Assembly (NCBI RefSeq): GCF_020166495.1
Contig: NZ_JAINZS010000002.1
Location: forward strand, 496,001-560,000
Direction of reading: 5' to 3'
DNA: 64,000 bases
DNA from: Robertkochia aurantiaca
GTDB lineage: Bacteria; Bacteroidota; Bacteroidia; Flavobacteriales; Flavobacteriaceae
Below, piece by piece: positions 62,771 to 64,000 of this stretch. The notes under the pieces were generated by a model. The model ran no database searches, had not been told where the DNA came from, and saw only the letters and a list, made by a program, of their open reading frames with translations. Within the stretch, counting starts at the first letter, position 1. Each line of letters begins with the position of its first letter. The translations under genes were made by a program, and so were the position numbers.

Positions 62771-63271
62771 ATGAAAAAGAATATCGCCCTCATATTAATT
62801 ACCCTGACCCTTTTCGGGTTTAGTGCCCATAAGTTTTACGTAAGCGTTACCGATATCAAATATGACAAGGAAGCGCAGGCTGTTCAAGTGATTTCGCGAT
62901 ATTTCATCGACGACATGGAAAACGTGATCAAGGCCCGTTACGGAGTTGACCCGAAGTTGACCTCGGGACAGGAGATCGACAATGCCGATTACTACATAGA
63001 ACGGTATCTGAGAGACAAATTCAAATTATTTGCCAATGGCAAGGAAGTCAGATGGAAATACCTGGGTAAGGAATATGATGTCGATGTGATCAAGGTCTAC
63101 CTGGAAGCTGAAAATGTACAGGACGAAACCTTGAAAAGCCTCGGCGTATACAGCCAGGTATTGTGCGACATGTACGAAGAACAACAGAATATCGTTCATT
63201 TTGAGGCAGGGAGCACAAAAGAAAGTTTCATGCTGCACAGCCAAAATGATAAAGCTATGTTAAACTTATAA
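62771..63271 (+). CDS. DUF6702 family protein
   Basis: A 166-residue exported protein starting at 62771 or the adjacent ATG 62768 (MKKNIALILITLTLFGFSAH). The body, HKFYVSVTDIKYDKEAQAVQ and FIDDMENVIKARYGVD, matches the family typically encoded just before M1 peptidases in flavobacteria. The function is unknown; linkage suggests a partner or chaperone for the peptidase. Confidence 0.8.
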   Translation: MKKNIALILITLTLFGFSAHKFYVSVTDIKYDKEAQAVQVISRYFIDDMENVIKARYGVDPKLTSGQEIDNADYYIERYLRDKFKLFANGKEVRWKYLGKEYDVDVIKVYLEAENVQDETLKSLGVYSQVLCDMYEEQQNIVHFEAGSTKESFMLHSQNDKAMLNL

Positions 63272-63333
63272 CAGAGGGGAGATTAAAATACTGAAATACA
63301 TTATTTTTTGCGCCGTTAAACTTAAATCAAATT

Positions 63334-64000
63334 ATGAATAAACTAAAGTACCTTGTATCTGCTATGTGCATTTTCGCGGCAGGGACTATCAACGCTCAGG
63401 AAGAAGAAAAACAGGAGCGACAGCCCGGTCACGAGAACACCAGCAAGTTCAGACAATTGTATGAGGAGTTCGCCACTCCCAATATGTTTCGTACCGGCGC
63501 CGGAGCCCCGGGACCTGCTTACTACCAGCAACAGGCCGACTACAATATGGCCATAGAGCTGGATGATAAGAACCAGAAGCTCTACGGAGAGGAAACGATC
63601 ACTTACACCAACAACTCACCCGATGTGCTTGAGTACCTTTGGGTACAGCTTGATCAGAACGTCAGAAAGAAAGACAGTCCTGCTCTTGACAGAGACGAGG
63701 AGTCTTTGGGTGAAACCGCTTATGCCGCCAGTTTTGCAGATAAATACCTGAGTGAGCCTTTTGACGGAGGCTTTAATATTCAACAGGTTCAAAATGAAAA
63801 AGGAAGAGATCTGCCCTACTTCATCAATCAAACGATGATGCGTATCGATATGCCTGAGCCGTTACAGCCAGGAGAACAATACACCTTCTCTATCAAATGG
63901 TGGTATAATGTGAACAACCACGTTACCAACCGGGCCAGAAGCGGATTCGAGCATTTCGAAGAAGACGGGAACAACGCTTATGTTATCGCGCAATTCTTCC
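63334..64000 (+). CDS. M1 family metallopeptidase, N-terminal part
   Basis: The frame starts at the ATG 63334 (MNKLKYLVSAMCIFAAGTIN, signal peptide to AQ) and runs off the right edge after 222 codons. The visible part is the N-terminal saddle domain: AYYQQQADYNMAIELDDKNQ, LYGEETITYTNNSPDVL and EYLWVQLDQN. The zinc motif (HEXXH) would lie beyond the window. Assignment rests on these segments and on the DUF6702 neighbour. Confidence 0.8.
   Translation, partial: MNKLKYLVSAMCIFAAGTINAQEEEKQERQPGHENTSKFRQLYEEFATPNMFRTGAGAPGPAYYQQQADYNMAIELDDKNQKLYGEETITYTNNSPDVLEYLWVQLDQNVRKKDSPALDRDEESLGETAYAASFADKYLSEPFDGGFNIQQVQNEKGRDLPYFINQTMMRIDMPEPLQPGEQYTFSIKWWYNVNNHVTNRARSGFEHFEEDGNNAYVIAQFF

Overview
The window is chromosomal DNA from a member of the Bacteroidota, almost certainly a marine-type Flavobacteriaceae. 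The evidence is the gene families (PASTA/ddl/coaD, rsfS-ftsH-LUD-cdsA-psd-ACBP, kmo, kynU, DUF1573, DUF6702 with an M1 peptidase, DUF2256 with cryptochromes), the lack of consistent Shine-Dalgarno sequences, and repeated use of the Bacteroidota promoter form (TTG at -33, about 19 bases, TAnnTTTG at -7). Coding density is high and the genes are mostly housekeeping. No prophage, IS element, CRISPR array or defence island is visible.

Layout. 0-5 kb: envelope and cofactor genes (partial regulatory-domain protein, yaaA, VOC protein, rluD-type synthase, PASTA protein, then divergent ddl-coaD). 5.07-6.45 kb: a gene-free block of nested repeats made of octamer arrays and REP-like hairpins. 6.5-15.6 kb: SulP transporter, NUDIX/pyrE back to back, birA, rsfS-ftsH, and a phospholipid operon (LUD, cdsA, psd, ACBP). 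15.7-25.8 kb: valS, DUF1573, a GCS2-CBS fusion with an aspartoacylase-like partner, a PDZ aspartyl protease, aminotransferase-murB. 25.9-31.5 kb: an ECF sigma/anti-sigma pair, a second ECF sigma factor, an Nramp transporter, lipA, gap. 31.5-41.6 kb: hybrid histidine kinase, lpxK, Nif3, a zinc-ribbon relative without its cysteines, an ABC exporter, kmo. 41.8-45.1 kb: DUF2256, a DASH cryptochrome and an Fe-S photolyase. 45.1-46.2 kb: no protein genes, but a tandem array of small-RNA-like units. 46.2-64 kb: SDR, CDGSH protein, MFS, AraC regulator, pirin, kynU, methyltransferase, PAP2, tatA, thioredoxin-like lipoprotein, gpmI, ankyrin protein, M48 and M15 peptidases, a double GNAT, tRNA-Gly, rluF, pepE, and the start of an M1 peptidase locus.

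The most unusual element is the array at 45.36-46.12 kb. Three units share an identical 32-base block, each preceded by a -7-like box and followed by a different but equally stable hairpin plus T-run. The hairpin stems show a compensatory base change, and a fourth, diverged unit lies between the first two. This is best read as a tandem family of small RNAs. Second in interest are the 1.4 kb repeat block, the pyrE/NUDIX divergent pair whose start codons are seven bases apart with each -7 box inside the other gene, and the photolyase triad.

Functional links inside the window: kmo and kynU are two non-adjacent steps of tryptophan/kynurenine degradation; cdsA, psd and ACBP serve phospholipid and acyl-CoA handling; ddl, murB, the M15 peptidase and lpxK serve the envelope; DUF2256 with the two photolyases serves light-driven DNA repair. 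Start codons were moved from the longest reading frame where family lengths or promoter boxes required it. Several genes can only start at TTG.
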